From Calditrichia bacterium (GTDB lineage Bacteria; Calditrichota; Calditrichia; RBG-13-44-9), in the NCBI GenBank assembly GCA_026991005.1, contig JALXCH010000403.1, forward strand, positions 1 to 15,751: a stretch of 15,751 nt of DNA, given 5' to 3'. Shown here in pieces: positions 7,001-13,870 of the stretch. Each line of letters starts with the position of its first letter. The first letter of the stretch is position 1. The translations under genes were made by a program, and so were the position numbers. The notes beneath the pieces are model-generated. The model saw only the letters and a program-made list of their open reading frames with translations, ran no database searches and had not been told where the DNA came from.

Positions 7001-7315
7001 TCCACCTAACCCGGAGGGAATGGTCATATCCTCGAACCGCGTTCCTCCAGCCCGGTTAAGAAACAGACGATTCAAATTACGAAACCGCACCACGTACAAA
7101 TCGGGATAGCCATCGTCGTTTAAATCCCGAAACACCACACCGTAACTATCGGTGAAATCGGGCAGCAACGGTTTCACATTGCCGGGATGAAACATGCGGG
7201 AGAAAAGGGAGTCCGGTGTAACGGCGGGTTGTCCCGGGGCGCCATTCCCGCTGCTTCCCCCAAACCACAGCCACAGTAAAATTGCCCAAACAGACATGTA
7301 CCGAATTGTTTTCAT
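4094..7315 (-). CDS. Membrane sensor histidine kinase with FG-GAP propeller and ASPIC/UnbV ectodomain
   Basis: Residues count from the upstream Met at 7318. CGGAGG at 7319-7324 abuts that ATG, so the ATG at 7315 (second Met) is the more likely start. A hydrophobic signal sequence (about 5-20) leads to seven FG-GAP/VCBS repeats, each with a Ca-type loop: DLNDDGYPD 65, DLNNDGKTD 124, DVNRDGNLD 175, DVDGDGWID 226, DIDNDGDLD 277, DLDNDGWQD 334, DLDGDGDLD 387. An ASPIC/UnbV domain follows (about 430-505; GAKVWLY, ISGGSGYLSQ, VHFG). Three membrane helices lie near 531-551, 562-581 and 590-608, which puts the sensor outside and the kinase inside. Next come a GAF domain (about 637-757), a coiled coil (about 762-812), the phosphoacceptor GIAHELNNP (His825) and HATPase: N box around Asn973, DDGRG 1001-1005, FDPFFTTK 1015-1022, GTGLGL 1027-1032. 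All catalytic boxes are intact. No receiver domain or neighbouring response regulator is present. Confidence 0.93.
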   Translation of the reverse strand: MKTIRYMSVWAILLWLWFGGSSGNGAPGQPAVTPDSLFSRMFHPGNVKPLLPDFTDSYGVVFRDLNDDGYPDLYVVRFRNLNRLFLNRAGGTRFEDMTIPSGLGGNLEPHGKKNLELGTTSGDLNNDGKTDVVIAGWGVSTRLFLQTGDLHFRDATAATEIHPPLDGNGAFLADVNRDGNLDLFITDEHHPNHLYLGDGAGGFREVSQEWGVADSAVSQGAAFADVDGDGWIDLYVCNWFAPDVFYRNVGGRFRAQHLPLRHLTDSLNSNGVSFGDIDNDGDLDLLVTDRNRQTRLYRNDTFRGDTIIWRFTDITNSAGLTVPYPAYGSVIADLDNDGWQDIWINTIGPNMFFRNLGKGRFRKVFQEHHPFWHPKRHYSTGAAVADLDGDGDLDLFVANKDTHSVLYLNPLNNHHFLQVRVVGVRDNRDAIGAKVWLYRMVHGGDSLIRVGYREISGGSGYLSQNSTIVHFGTPWPGEYRVWVQFPDGRNVTRTHVRPGQRIVIEEYGGLRKVYFRARKRIARAVHEPYFGLNLFLFLALMLVFGGGLWGTTRRYRWFTRHLPLFLSLVVLVLYGIFLLMRTYPLHVRLLTQLMLTVATYAVLILVLEKFRRIEMQRQEYRQLLQDFSRELIFIKDNQELFRTLCETIWHTIHPARCAVYAFQDSHLKLQAAHPEADFPPRIEAVEPVPAGSMFSVANQPDFFRRSGLPPGYAFPLRRGENLYGLLLVQPTREGQEFAPEDLEVFRTLAIQCAIAVENNRYIEETRQLVQQVTEARIREQYIRDLEEKNRKLRQLYSDLKNAQLQLIQSEKMASLGQLVAGIAHELNNPISYIYANMKELENYIGAIDRLLKVLTRQANQPDFRERLEETLREIRRHYDLDFIQEDIGKLIRESIEGSQRVKQVVQNLRNFSRLDEAEFKAVDLHEGIESTLSLLRNEMKNRITVHRQFGKLPEVFCHPGHLNQVFMNLLLNAVQAIEGKGNIWIRTELRGEEVVIEIRDDGRGIPPEVREKIFDPFFTTKPVGQGTGLGLSISYNIVKEHGGRIEVESAPGQGTTFRIFLPVQPPRKQPASE

Positions 7316-7318
7316 CAT

Positions 7319-7556
7319 CCTCCGGAGTGGAATTCATTTTAAAAATAAGCCACCCGAACATGCGGTCTTATTACTCACAGCAAATTCAGAAAATTTTTAC
7401 ACCCGAGCAAAATGGCTTCGTTCCACGATTTGAAAATAAAATACCGGTAACGCACCGGGATTCGCAAGGAGAAAATGGGAGACTTTTCGCAATTTCCGGA
7501 ATCCCGCGGGCAAAGCGGAAGCATGGAGCTCACGAAATAACTATTGTTTATTTAAA
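7319..7556. other. Divergent intergenic region between the sensor kinase and cca
   Basis: No gene is visible. It must carry promoters for both divergent genes. On the minus strand the only clear signal is the CGGAGG ribosome site at 7319-7324. I could not assign a convincing kinase promoter. Confidence 0.45.
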
Positions 7557-7575
7557 AGGAAATATTTCCTATATT
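7557..7575 (+). promoter_or_regulatory. 14-bp perfect palindrome beside a -10-like box upstream of cca
   Basis: AGGAAATATTTCCT (7557-7570) is fully self-complementary and abuts TATATT (7570-7575). That box lies about 40 bases upstream of the cca start. A TTGTTT at 7544-7549 is 20 bases from the TATATT, which is too far for a good sigma70 pair. A promoter with an overlapping operator is plausible but unproven. Confidence 0.3.
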
Positions 7576-7616
7576 TAGGGGTATTTTTCCGTACCCGATG
7601 CCGAAGGAGGCGTATT

Positions 7617-9071
7617 TTGATTTTACAGGTGACGCGAGGAAAAGAAATTTTACAACAGGTGTACCAAACCGCCCGGAAGCTGGGGATGGAGGTGTACGCC
7701 GTGGGCGGTTTTGTGCGGGATTTGTACCTGGGGAAAGAAGTCACCGACATCGATTTTGTGGTGATTGGCGACGCACTGGAATTGGCCAGAGCCTTTCGCC
7801 ACACTTTTCGCAGCAGTAAGGTGGTTACCTATCCCCGTTTTGGTACCGCCATGCTCATGTACCGGGATTACAAACTGGAATTTGTCACCGCCCGGGAAGA
7901 GCACTACGACCCCAATTCCCGCAAACCGCACGTCCGTAAAGCCGATTTACACAGCGATCTTTCCCGTCGCGATTTTACCATCAACACCCTGGCCATGAAT
8001 ATTTCGCCCGAAAAATTCGGTGAGATCATCGACCCTTTTGGGGGAATTCGGGATATTGACCAGAAACTCATCCGCACGCCGCTGGATCCGGTCATCACTT
8101 TTCACGACGATCCGTTGCGCATTATGCGGGCTATTCGGTTTGCCACGGTGCTGCATTTTCGCATCGAGGAAAAAACATACCAGGCCATCAAAACCACCCG
8201 GGAGCGTTTGAAAATCATTTCCCAGGAACGCATCACCGAAGAGTTTCGCAAAATCTTGCTGGCAGACAAGCCCTCCATCGGGCTCCAGCTCCTCAAAGAC
8301 ACCGGGGTACTGGCGATTATTTTCCCGGAACTGGATCAGCTCTCCGGTGTGGAGCAGCGGAAAGAATTCCACCACAAAGATGTATTTCAGCACACCTTAC
8401 AGGTAGTGGATAATATCGCCCACAAAACCGACCGGTTTGAGTTGCGGCTGGCCGCCCTCTTCCACGACATTGCCAAACCGCAGACCAAACGATTTGTGGA
8501 AGGAGTGGGCTGGACGTTTCACGGGCACGAGGAACTGGGTGCCCGCATGGTGGAACGCATCGGGCGGCGCATGCGCCTGCCTCTGAACACCATCAAATAC
8601 GTGCAGAAACTGGTACGCCTCCACCTGCGTCCGGTGCAACTGGTGGACGACTCGGTAACCGATAGCGCCATTCGCCGCCTGATGGTGGAGGCCGGAGAGG
8701 AAATTGAAGATCTGATGATGCTCTGCCGGGCAGATGTGACCTCTAAAAATCCCGAGAAGGTGCGGCGCTACCTGGCCAATTTCGATAAAGTGGAACGCAA
8801 AATGAAAGAGGTGGAAGAGAAAGACAAACTCCGCAATTTCAAACTGGCGCTGGACGGGAACGAAATTATGGAAACGCTGGGACTTCCCCCGGGACCGGCT
8901 GTGGGGAAAATCAAAAAAGCGGTCATGGATGCGGTTCTGGATGGCCTTATTCCCAACGAGCATCAAGCCTGCTTCGATTACATGATGCGCATTAAAGATG
9001 AGATTCTAAAAGATAAAACCAACAGGAATCCTGCTTCCGCTCATCCGCTTCCGGAAACGAAAAACTCCTGA
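7617..9071 (+). CDS. cca: CCA tRNA nucleotidyltransferase / poly(A) polymerase family with HD domain
   Basis: A 484-residue class II nucleotidyltransferase. The start is TTG at 7617, chosen because AAGGAGG at 7604-7610 sits 6 bases upstream; the next in-frame ATG (7689) would cut off the GG motif. The catalytic head holds GGFVRD (30-35) and the DxD metal site TDIDFVV (Asp44, Asp46). The neck has RRDFTINTLA (117-126), HDDPLRIMRAIRFA (163-176) and QERITEEFRKIL (203-214). An HD phosphohydrolase domain follows: HHKDVFQHTL (252-261), LFHDIAKP (281-288; His283-Asp284) and FHGHEELGA (301-309). The protein should add or repair the 3' CCA of tRNAs in the cytoplasm, and the HD domain may remove 2',3'-cyclic phosphates or phosphates. 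A poly(A) polymerase or A-adding specialist cannot be excluded without knowing whether the genome has a second paralogue. Confidence 0.9.
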   Translation: MILQVTRGKEILQQVYQTARKLGMEVYAVGGFVRDLYLGKEVTDIDFVVIGDALELARAFRHTFRSSKVVTYPRFGTAMLMYRDYKLEFVTAREEHYDPNSRKPHVRKADLHSDLSRRDFTINTLAMNISPEKFGEIIDPFGGIRDIDQKLIRTPLDPVITFHDDPLRIMRAIRFATVLHFRIEEKTYQAIKTTRERLKIISQERITEEFRKILLADKPSIGLQLLKDTGVLAIIFPELDQLSGVEQRKEFHHKDVFQHTLQVVDNIAHKTDRFELRLAALFHDIAKPQTKRFVEGVGWTFHGHEELGARMVERIGRRMRLPLNTIKYVQKLVRLHLRPVQLVDDSVTDSAIRRLMVEAGEEIEDLMMLCRADVTSKNPEKVRRYLANFDKVERKMKEVEEKDKLRNFKLALDGNEIMETLGLPPGPAVGKIKKAVMDAVLDGLIPNEHQACFDYMMRIKDEILKDKTNRNPASAHPLPETKNS

Positions 9072-9291
9072 GCTCTGAGGTAAAACCTTTGACATTTTGA
9101 GACGCATGCTTTAACAAAATTCATAGAAAGTAACGCATGGGAAAAACCGATAAAAACAGCATTCACAAACATTATTACTACACCATTTACACCAATTCAT
9201 TTCTTCATTAAAAATAGGTGAGAAAACACCCGGAATAAAAACATCTCCAGGCAACCATCGAAAAGAATAATCGTAATTGTAAACCTATTTC
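9072..9291. other. Gap upstream of the Yip1/export gene set
   Basis: AT-rich, no gene. This gap probably contains the promoter of the Yip1-like gene. Only a short GGTG-AGAAAA-CACC dyad (9217-9230) is visible, and I could not pick a promoter with confidence. Confidence 0.35.
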
Positions 9292-9305
9292 AGGAGGAGA
9301 AAACT

Positions 9306-10262
9306 ATGGAAGAAAAAAAAGAACGCCAGGAACCCACTTCCAACGATGAGGAAGTTAAAAAAGATCTGGATGAAATTTTAGGGAAATTAGTGGAGAAGGA
9401 CGAAGAAGAAGCACCGGCGCCCTCTGAGGAGAAGAAAAGCGAGCCGGAAAAAATTATTGAAAAAATCTCTCCCGCCGCCCCGGAAACTCCCGAGGAAACC
9501 GAAGAGGAAGACGTGGAAGAGATTTTAGAGAAGATTACGGAGAAAGAAGAGGCACCGGTGGAAGAATTAAGCGTGGTAGAACGCATCGTCAATGTGTTTA
9601 CCTATCCGATTCGTCTTTTCCACTATTTACGCTACAAACCCGATTTTATAATTCCCATGCTAATAACCATCATTATTTCTGTGGTAACCAGTAGTCTGGT
9701 GTACGACATCGCCATCAACGATCAGATTTCCCGAATCGAAGAGAACGACCGCATTCCGGATGAACAAAAAGATATGATCATCGACAGCATTGAAGCCAGC
9801 AAGCACGGGGGAAAACGCATTCTCTACAACTATTTTATTCCGCCTCTGGGTGTCATTATTACCTTTTCCATTGTTGCGGCCATTTTCCTGTTCATCGGGA
9901 ATGTGATACTGGGCGGAAAAGCGAGCTTTAAACACATCCTTTCGGTGTACAGCTATTCCTACCTCATTGTTGCCATTGCCGGTACCATTGTGAAGCTACC
10001 CCTCTGGTTGAGCAAAGGCACCATGCAGCTGGTGTTTGGTCCGGCTGTGGTGCTCTCGGACACCCATTCGGTTCTGTATCAATTCCTGAGCGCTTTCGAC
10101 ATCTTTACCCTGTGGTTTTTGGCGGTGTTCGGAATTGGTTTTGCGGTGATTTATCGTTTCTCGCAACTTAAGGGAATTCTGACCGTATTTATCACCTGGT
10201 TAATTTATGTAATCATTAGCAAAGTTGTGCTGGGTAGTTTGCTTATGAGCCTGACGGGATAG
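9306..10262 (+). CDS. Yip1-domain membrane protein with acidic, internally repeated N-terminal tail
   Basis: A 318-residue protein with a strong SD (AGGAGGAG, 9292-9299) 6 bases before ATG 9306. Residues 1-88 are almost entirely Glu/Lys/Asp/Pro/Ala, predicted disordered or helical and cytoplasmic. They hold a repeated motif: DLDEILGKLVEKDEEEAP at about 20-37 and DVEEILEKITEKEEAP at about 69-84. From 92 the Yip1-like part begins (ERIVNVFTYPIRLFHYLRYKPDF). It has about five membrane helices near 114-133, 179-203, 214-234, 263-285 and 289-312, with a charged soluble loop at about 138-170 (RIEENDRIPDEQKD). Yip1-family proteins in bacteria have no well-defined function. The next gene begins about 90 bases downstream on the same strand with a TolC-like channel, so a part in assembly or regulation of that exporter is possible. 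Confidence 0.8.
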   Translation: MEEKKERQEPTSNDEEVKKDLDEILGKLVEKDEEEAPAPSEEKKSEPEKIIEKISPAAPETPEETEEEDVEEILEKITEKEEAPVEELSVVERIVNVFTYPIRLFHYLRYKPDFIIPMLITIIISVVTSSLVYDIAINDQISRIEENDRIPDEQKDMIIDSIEASKHGGKRILYNYFIPPLGVIITFSIVAAIFLFIGNVILGGKASFKHILSVYSYSYLIVAIAGTIVKLPLWLSKGTMQLVFGPAVVLSDTHSVLYQFLSAFDIFTLWFLAVFGIGFAVIYRFSQLKGILTVFITWLIYVIISKVVLGSLLMSLTG

Positions 10263-10349
10263 TCGCTCTCTCCCGTCTCTTCTTCTCGAAAGGGAAATTA
10301 TTGGGCACTATCGGTAAAACGCAAAACCGGTCATCCACAGGAGGTGATG

Positions 10350-11699
10350 ATGAAAATACTCCGTTTGTTTCTGGCGCTCATTTTTGTGGGAACCATCTCT
10401 CTTGCCGCCCAAACCGATTCGCTGCAGGTTCTCACTCTGGACGATTGTGTACATCTGGCATTGAAAAACAATTTCGATTTGAAGCTGGCACGGATTGACA
10501 ATCGGGTGGCAGAACGCACACACAGGCAGAGTTACAGCAACATTCTGCCTTCCCTTACTTTAAGTTACGGAAGCAGCCAGTTCGAGCGGGGGCCTTCCTC
10601 CTACCTGGGGAACGATTACATTGGCGTGGTACCATCTCTACCCTTTACCTACCAGAAAACTACCGGTCGGAATTACTTTTTTGAAGCACGGGTGGGGCAA
10701 AACATTTTCGACGGCGGCCGCTGGTACTGGAACATCAAAAAGACGAAAATTGAACAGGAGATTAGCAATTACCAGTTGCTGGCTTCCCGGCAAAATATCG
10801 TGGTTACCGTGCGGCAGCTATACATCGACCTGCTGAAGCAACAGAAACTCCTCCAGGTGAAGAAGCAGGCGGTGGAGCGCAGCGAAGAACAACTCAAACA
10901 GGTGCAGAGCATGTACGAAGTAGGTTCTGCCGCCCGGGTAGATGTGTACCGTTCGGAAGTGAACCTGGGGAACGACCGCATTGCTCTGCTCAATCAGCAA
11001 ACCACCGTAATGGAAGCCCGGCAGGCACTGAATCTGGCCATGGGGCGGGAACCCAATGCCCCGCTGCAAATTGATACCACCGTGCAGTTCGAGCGCAGGG
11101 TGGGTGAGCTGGAAGATCTGGTACAGCGCGCCCTGCAAAACAACCCCACCCTGAAAACGTACCAGATGTCCATCCAGAGTGCCCGCTACAACAAAAAGTT
11201 GGCCAAAAGTGCTTTTCTCCCCAACCTGAGCGCTTATTTCTTCTACCAGCGACGGGTACCCCGCTTCAAAGGGCTGTACGACGATCTGGAGCGGGAGTAC
11301 AACTGGTACATTGGCCTCAGCCTCTCCTGGAATCTCTTCAACGGATTTAACGATTACCTCAACCTGCAAAAAGCCCGGCTAAATGAACAGTATGCCCGGG
11401 AACAGTACGAGTATCAAATCCTGAATCTGAAATCGAAAGTGAGCACCCTGTATAAAAATCTCAAAGCACTGGAAGAAATTATTCAGGTGAACCGCACCAA
11501 CTTACTTTCCGCAAAAGAGGATTACCGGCTGGCGCAGGAGCGCTATCGGCTGGGCTCTGGAACGCTCATCGAGTTGCGGGACGCACAGGTGAAACTGGCC
11601 AACGCCGAACAAATTCTGGTAACCGCAGAATTTAACGCTTACTTAACCTACGCAGAACTGCAGCAGGCGCTGGGTGAATTAGTTCATGCCTATCAATAA
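10350..11699 (+). CDS. TolC-like outer-membrane efflux protein
   Basis: The product is 449 residues from ATG 10350. Two earlier in-frame starts (GTG 10344, ATG 10347) overlap or crowd the AGGAGG at 10339-10344, which is correctly spaced only for 10350. A signal peptide (KILRLFLALIFVGTISLAAQ) precedes TDSLQVLTLDDCVHLALKNN, the classic start of the outer-membrane efflux protein repeat. Long amphipathic helices and two barrel-strand regions follow in each half (for example ILPSLTLSYGSS and FLPNLSAYFFYQ; GQNIFDGGRWYW and LSWNLFNGFNDYLNL). The coiled-coil parts include SEEQLKQVQSMYEVGSAARV and EDYRLAQERYRLGSGTLIEL, each followed by the same DxxRxxVxLxNxx pattern. It would form a trimeric outer-membrane/periplasmic duct for the adaptor and ABC transporter downstream. 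Confidence 0.93.
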   Translation: MKILRLFLALIFVGTISLAAQTDSLQVLTLDDCVHLALKNNFDLKLARIDNRVAERTHRQSYSNILPSLTLSYGSSQFERGPSSYLGNDYIGVVPSLPFTYQKTTGRNYFFEARVGQNIFDGGRWYWNIKKTKIEQEISNYQLLASRQNIVVTVRQLYIDLLKQQKLLQVKKQAVERSEEQLKQVQSMYEVGSAARVDVYRSEVNLGNDRIALLNQQTTVMEARQALNLAMGREPNAPLQIDTTVQFERRVGELEDLVQRALQNNPTLKTYQMSIQSARYNKKLAKSAFLPNLSAYFFYQRRVPRFKGLYDDLEREYNWYIGLSLSWNLFNGFNDYLNLQKARLNEQYAREQYEYQILNLKSKVSTLYKNLKALEEIIQVNRTNLLSAKEDYRLAQERYRLGSGTLIELRDAQVKLANAEQILVTAEFNAYLTYAELQQALGELVHAYQ

Positions 11700-11771
11700 A
11701 ATGAACTCAAATTACCTGAATGAGGTTGAGTGAAAAAGCGAAAAGGGAATTCATAAAAACACAGAAAAAAT

Positions 11772-11784
11772 AAGAACGATTCTT
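11772..11784. promoter_or_regulatory. Palindromic site AAGAA-CGA-TTCTT
   Basis: Perfect 5-bp arms around CGA. It has the same arms as the site centred 47 bases downstream, so the two may bind one regulator upstream of the adaptor/ABC genes. Confidence 0.3.
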
Positions 11785-11817
11785 TTCATAAAGTTTTTAA
11801 AACGAAGCGCATGAAGG

Positions 11818-11832
11818 AAAGAATAATTCTTT
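11818..11832. promoter_or_regulatory. Palindromic site AAAGAAT-A-ATTCTTT
   Basis: Perfect 7-bp arms around one base, containing the AAGAA-N3-TTCTT pattern of the site at 11772. It lies about 85 bases before the adaptor ATG. The function is inferred from symmetry and pairing only. Confidence 0.3.
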
Positions 11833-11916
11833 TTAATGAACACAAATGGTAATCATCTGGAACAGAAACATGAAATGGGAGAATAAAGAGAACAACCAAA
11901 CGATGTGGGTAATTCT

Positions 11917-13152
11917 ATGAAAAAATGGATTCTTATTGGTGGCATTCTGGTGGTGATAGGGTTAATTGTGTTTGCCAACCTCAAGCGCGGGGATAAAGCC
12001 ATTGAGGTGCAAACGGAGAAGGTGTTTCGGGCAGACATCACCCAAACCGTAACCGGGAACGGAAAGATTTACCCGGTGCGTGAGGTCAACATCAGCGCGC
12101 GCATTGCGGGGGAGATTCTGGAAATTAACGCCCGGGAAGGCGATACGGTGCGCACCGGGCAGGTACTGGTTCGGCTGGACAGCAAGCAATATCAGGCCTC
12201 CCTGGATCGTGCACGCTCCATGGTGCTGGGTGCGCGGGCACAGGTGAATCTGGCAAAAAGCGAGCTGGAGCGCGTGAAGAATCTGTACCAGAAAAAGCTG
12301 GCTCCCCTCTCCGAGGTGCAAAGCGCCCAGGCCAAATACGAAAGCGCCCTCAGCCAGTTGCAGCAAGCCCAGGCCAGCCTGAAGGAAGCCGAGGATGCGC
12401 TGGAAAAAACCGTACTGCGTGCCCCCCTGGATGGAGTGATCATTAAAAAGAATAAAGAAGTGGGGGAAATTGCTCTCGGTTCCCAGTTTCAATCGGATGT
12501 GATTCTGGTGCTGGCAGACCTGAGCGAGATGGAAGCCCGGGTGGAAGTGAACGAGAACGATATCGTGGACGTCTCCCTGGGGGATACCGCTTCGGTGGAA
12601 ATTGATGCCTTCCCGGACACCAGCTTTAAAGGCATCGTCACCGAAATTTCCAACTCCGCCATCACCAAAGCCCAGGGAACCATCGAGGAGGTTACGAATT
12701 ACGAAGTGAAAATTCGGCTGCTGGAAAAACTCCCTACGTTTCGGCCGGGGATGTCTGCTACTGCCGACATTGCCGTGGAGACCCATCACAACGTACTGAA
12801 CATTCCCATCCAGAGTTTAACGGCACGGGAACGCAAAACCCTTCAGCGAGAGAAAAAGCTGGAGAGCACCCCGGCCCAGCGTGCCGCCACTGAGGAGGAA
12901 TCCGCACTAAAGAAAAAGAAGAAGAAAAAAGAGAAGGATCTGGTGGAAGTGGTATTTGTCGTGCAGGACGGGATTGCGCACATGCGTCCGGTAAAAGTGG
13001 GCATCAGCGACGAAAATTATTATGAAGTGCTGGAAGGGGTGAACGAAGGGGAGGAAGTGGTTACCGGTCCCTTCAAAGTCCTGAGCCGCATTCTGAAAGA
13101 TGGCGATCGGGTCAAAGTGAAAAAAAGTTCCCGCAGAGAAAAAGATAAATAG
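11917..13152 (+). CDS. HlyD/MacA-like periplasmic adaptor (membrane fusion protein)
   Basis: 411 residues from ATG 11917; a GTG at 11905 would add four residues, and neither start has a strong SD. An N-terminal anchor helix ([20 protein letters not shown]) is followed by the first lipoyl half ([48 protein letters not shown]). A helical hairpin follows (about 92-165, heptads rich in Ala/Gln/Glu), then the second lipoyl half ([20 protein letters not shown]). The beta-barrel strands come next ([48 protein letters not shown]). A Lys/Glu-rich insertion (about 305-341, with a run of seven Lys) separates the barrel from the membrane-proximal domain ([35 protein letters not shown]). It bridges the TolC-like duct and the ABC transporter encoded just downstream (gap 7 bases). 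Confidence 0.93.
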   Translation: MKKWILIGGILVVIGLIVFANLKRGDKAIEVQTEKVFRADITQTVTGNGKIYPVREVNISARIAGEILEINAREGDTVRTGQVLVRLDSKQYQASLDRARSMVLGARAQVNLAKSELERVKNLYQKKLAPLSEVQSAQAKYESALSQLQQAQASLKEAEDALEKTVLRAPLDGVIIKKNKEVGEIALGSQFQSDVILVLADLSEMEARVEVNENDIVDVSLGDTASVEIDAFPDTSFKGIVTEISNSAITKAQGTIEEVTNYEVKIRLLEKLPTFRPGMSATADIAVETHHNVLNIPIQSLTARERKTLQREKKLESTPAQRAATEEESALKKKKKKKEKDLVEVVFVVQDGIAHMRPVKVGISDENYYEVLEGVNEGEEVVTGPFKVLSRILKDGDRVKVKKSSRREKDK

Positions 13153-13159
13153 AGGGATT

Positions 13160-13870
13160 ATGAACCAGGTTATCATCAAAACAGAAAACCTGCACAAAGT
13201 TTACATCCTGGGTAAAACACGGGTGCATGCTTTGCGGGGAATTCATCTTCAGGTGAACCGCGGGGACTACCTGGCCATCATGGGACCCTCCGGCTCCGGA
13301 AAATCCACCCTGATGAACATACTGGGCTGCCTGGATGTTCCCACCAGTGGCAAGTACTGGCTCAACGGCAAAGACGTAAGCGGACTGAACGACGACGAGC
13401 TGGCGCACATTCGCAATAAGGAAATTGGGTTTGTATTTCAAACGTTCAACTTGCTGCCGCGGGTAAGCGCCCTGCACAATGTGGAGCTGCCCCTTATTTA
13501 TAACGGCACACCGGCGTCGAAGCGTAAAGAGATTGCCTGGCAGGCGCTGGAGCAGGTGGGGCTGGCCGAGCGCGCCCATCACAAACCCAACGAGCTTTCG
13601 GGCGGTCAGCGGCAGCGGGTGGCCATTGCCCGGGCGCTGGTGAATAATCCCGCCATGATTTTAGCGGACGAACCCACCGGCAATCTGGACACGAAAACCG
13701 GAGCGGAAATCATGGAGATCTTCGACCGCTTAAACGAACAGGGGCACACCATTGTGCTGGTTACCCACGAAGATTTCATCGCGCGCCATGCCTCCCGCAT
13801 CATTCATTTGCGGGATGGAAAAATCGAAAGCGAAGAAATGGTTTCTTCCAGCGGGGAGAACGCCCAATGA
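13160..13870 (+). CDS. ABC transporter ATPase, MacB/LolD type
   Basis: A 236-residue nucleotide-binding subunit with all motifs intact: Walker [10 protein letters not shown] (42-50), Q-loop Gln94 ([10 protein letters not shown]), signature [15 protein letters not shown] (146-160), Walker [13 protein letters not shown] (166-177), and H-loop His203 (LVTHE). The sequence [20 protein letters not shown] and [15 protein letters not shown] are typical of the MacB/LolD/FtsE group, which power mechanotransmission rather than substrate passage through the membrane part. The start ATG follows AGAGGGATT. The stop overlaps the permease start (ATGA 13867-13870), showing translational coupling. It should drive both permeases that follow. 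Confidence 0.95.
   Translation: MNQVIIKTENLHKVYILGKTRVHALRGIHLQVNRGDYLAIMGPSGSGKSTLMNILGCLDVPTSGKYWLNGKDVSGLNDDELAHIRNKEIGFVFQTFNLLPRVSALHNVELPLIYNGTPASKRKEIAWQALEQVGLAERAHHKPNELSGGQRQRVAIARALVNNPAMILADEPTGNLDTKTGAEIMEIFDRLNEQGHTIVLVTHEDFIARHASRIIHLRDGKIESEEMVSSSGENAQ

Larger units (their letters stand above)
11700..11902. other. Gap between the channel and adaptor genes
   Basis: No gene is visible. A bulged dyad follows the channel stop (ACTCA 11705-11709 with TGAGT 11727-11731, and ACCT/AGGT inside). Further on are two related palindromes (separate entries). The gap is long for an operon and suggests a second promoter before the adaptor gene. Confidence 0.4.

Noticed and set aside
8397..8966. 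189-codon minus-strand open frame inside cca
   Set aside because: Antisense to the conserved HD and C-terminal regions of the CCA enzyme, without any family features.
11903..11920. Five-codon upstream frame (MWVIL) whose TGA overlaps the adaptor ATG
   Set aside because: The ATGA arrangement is suggestive of coupling, but there is no ribosome site and such short frames arise often by chance.
11962..12789. 275-codon minus-strand open frame inside the adaptor gene
   Set aside because: Antisense shadow of a clear HlyD-like protein; no plausible domain or start signal.
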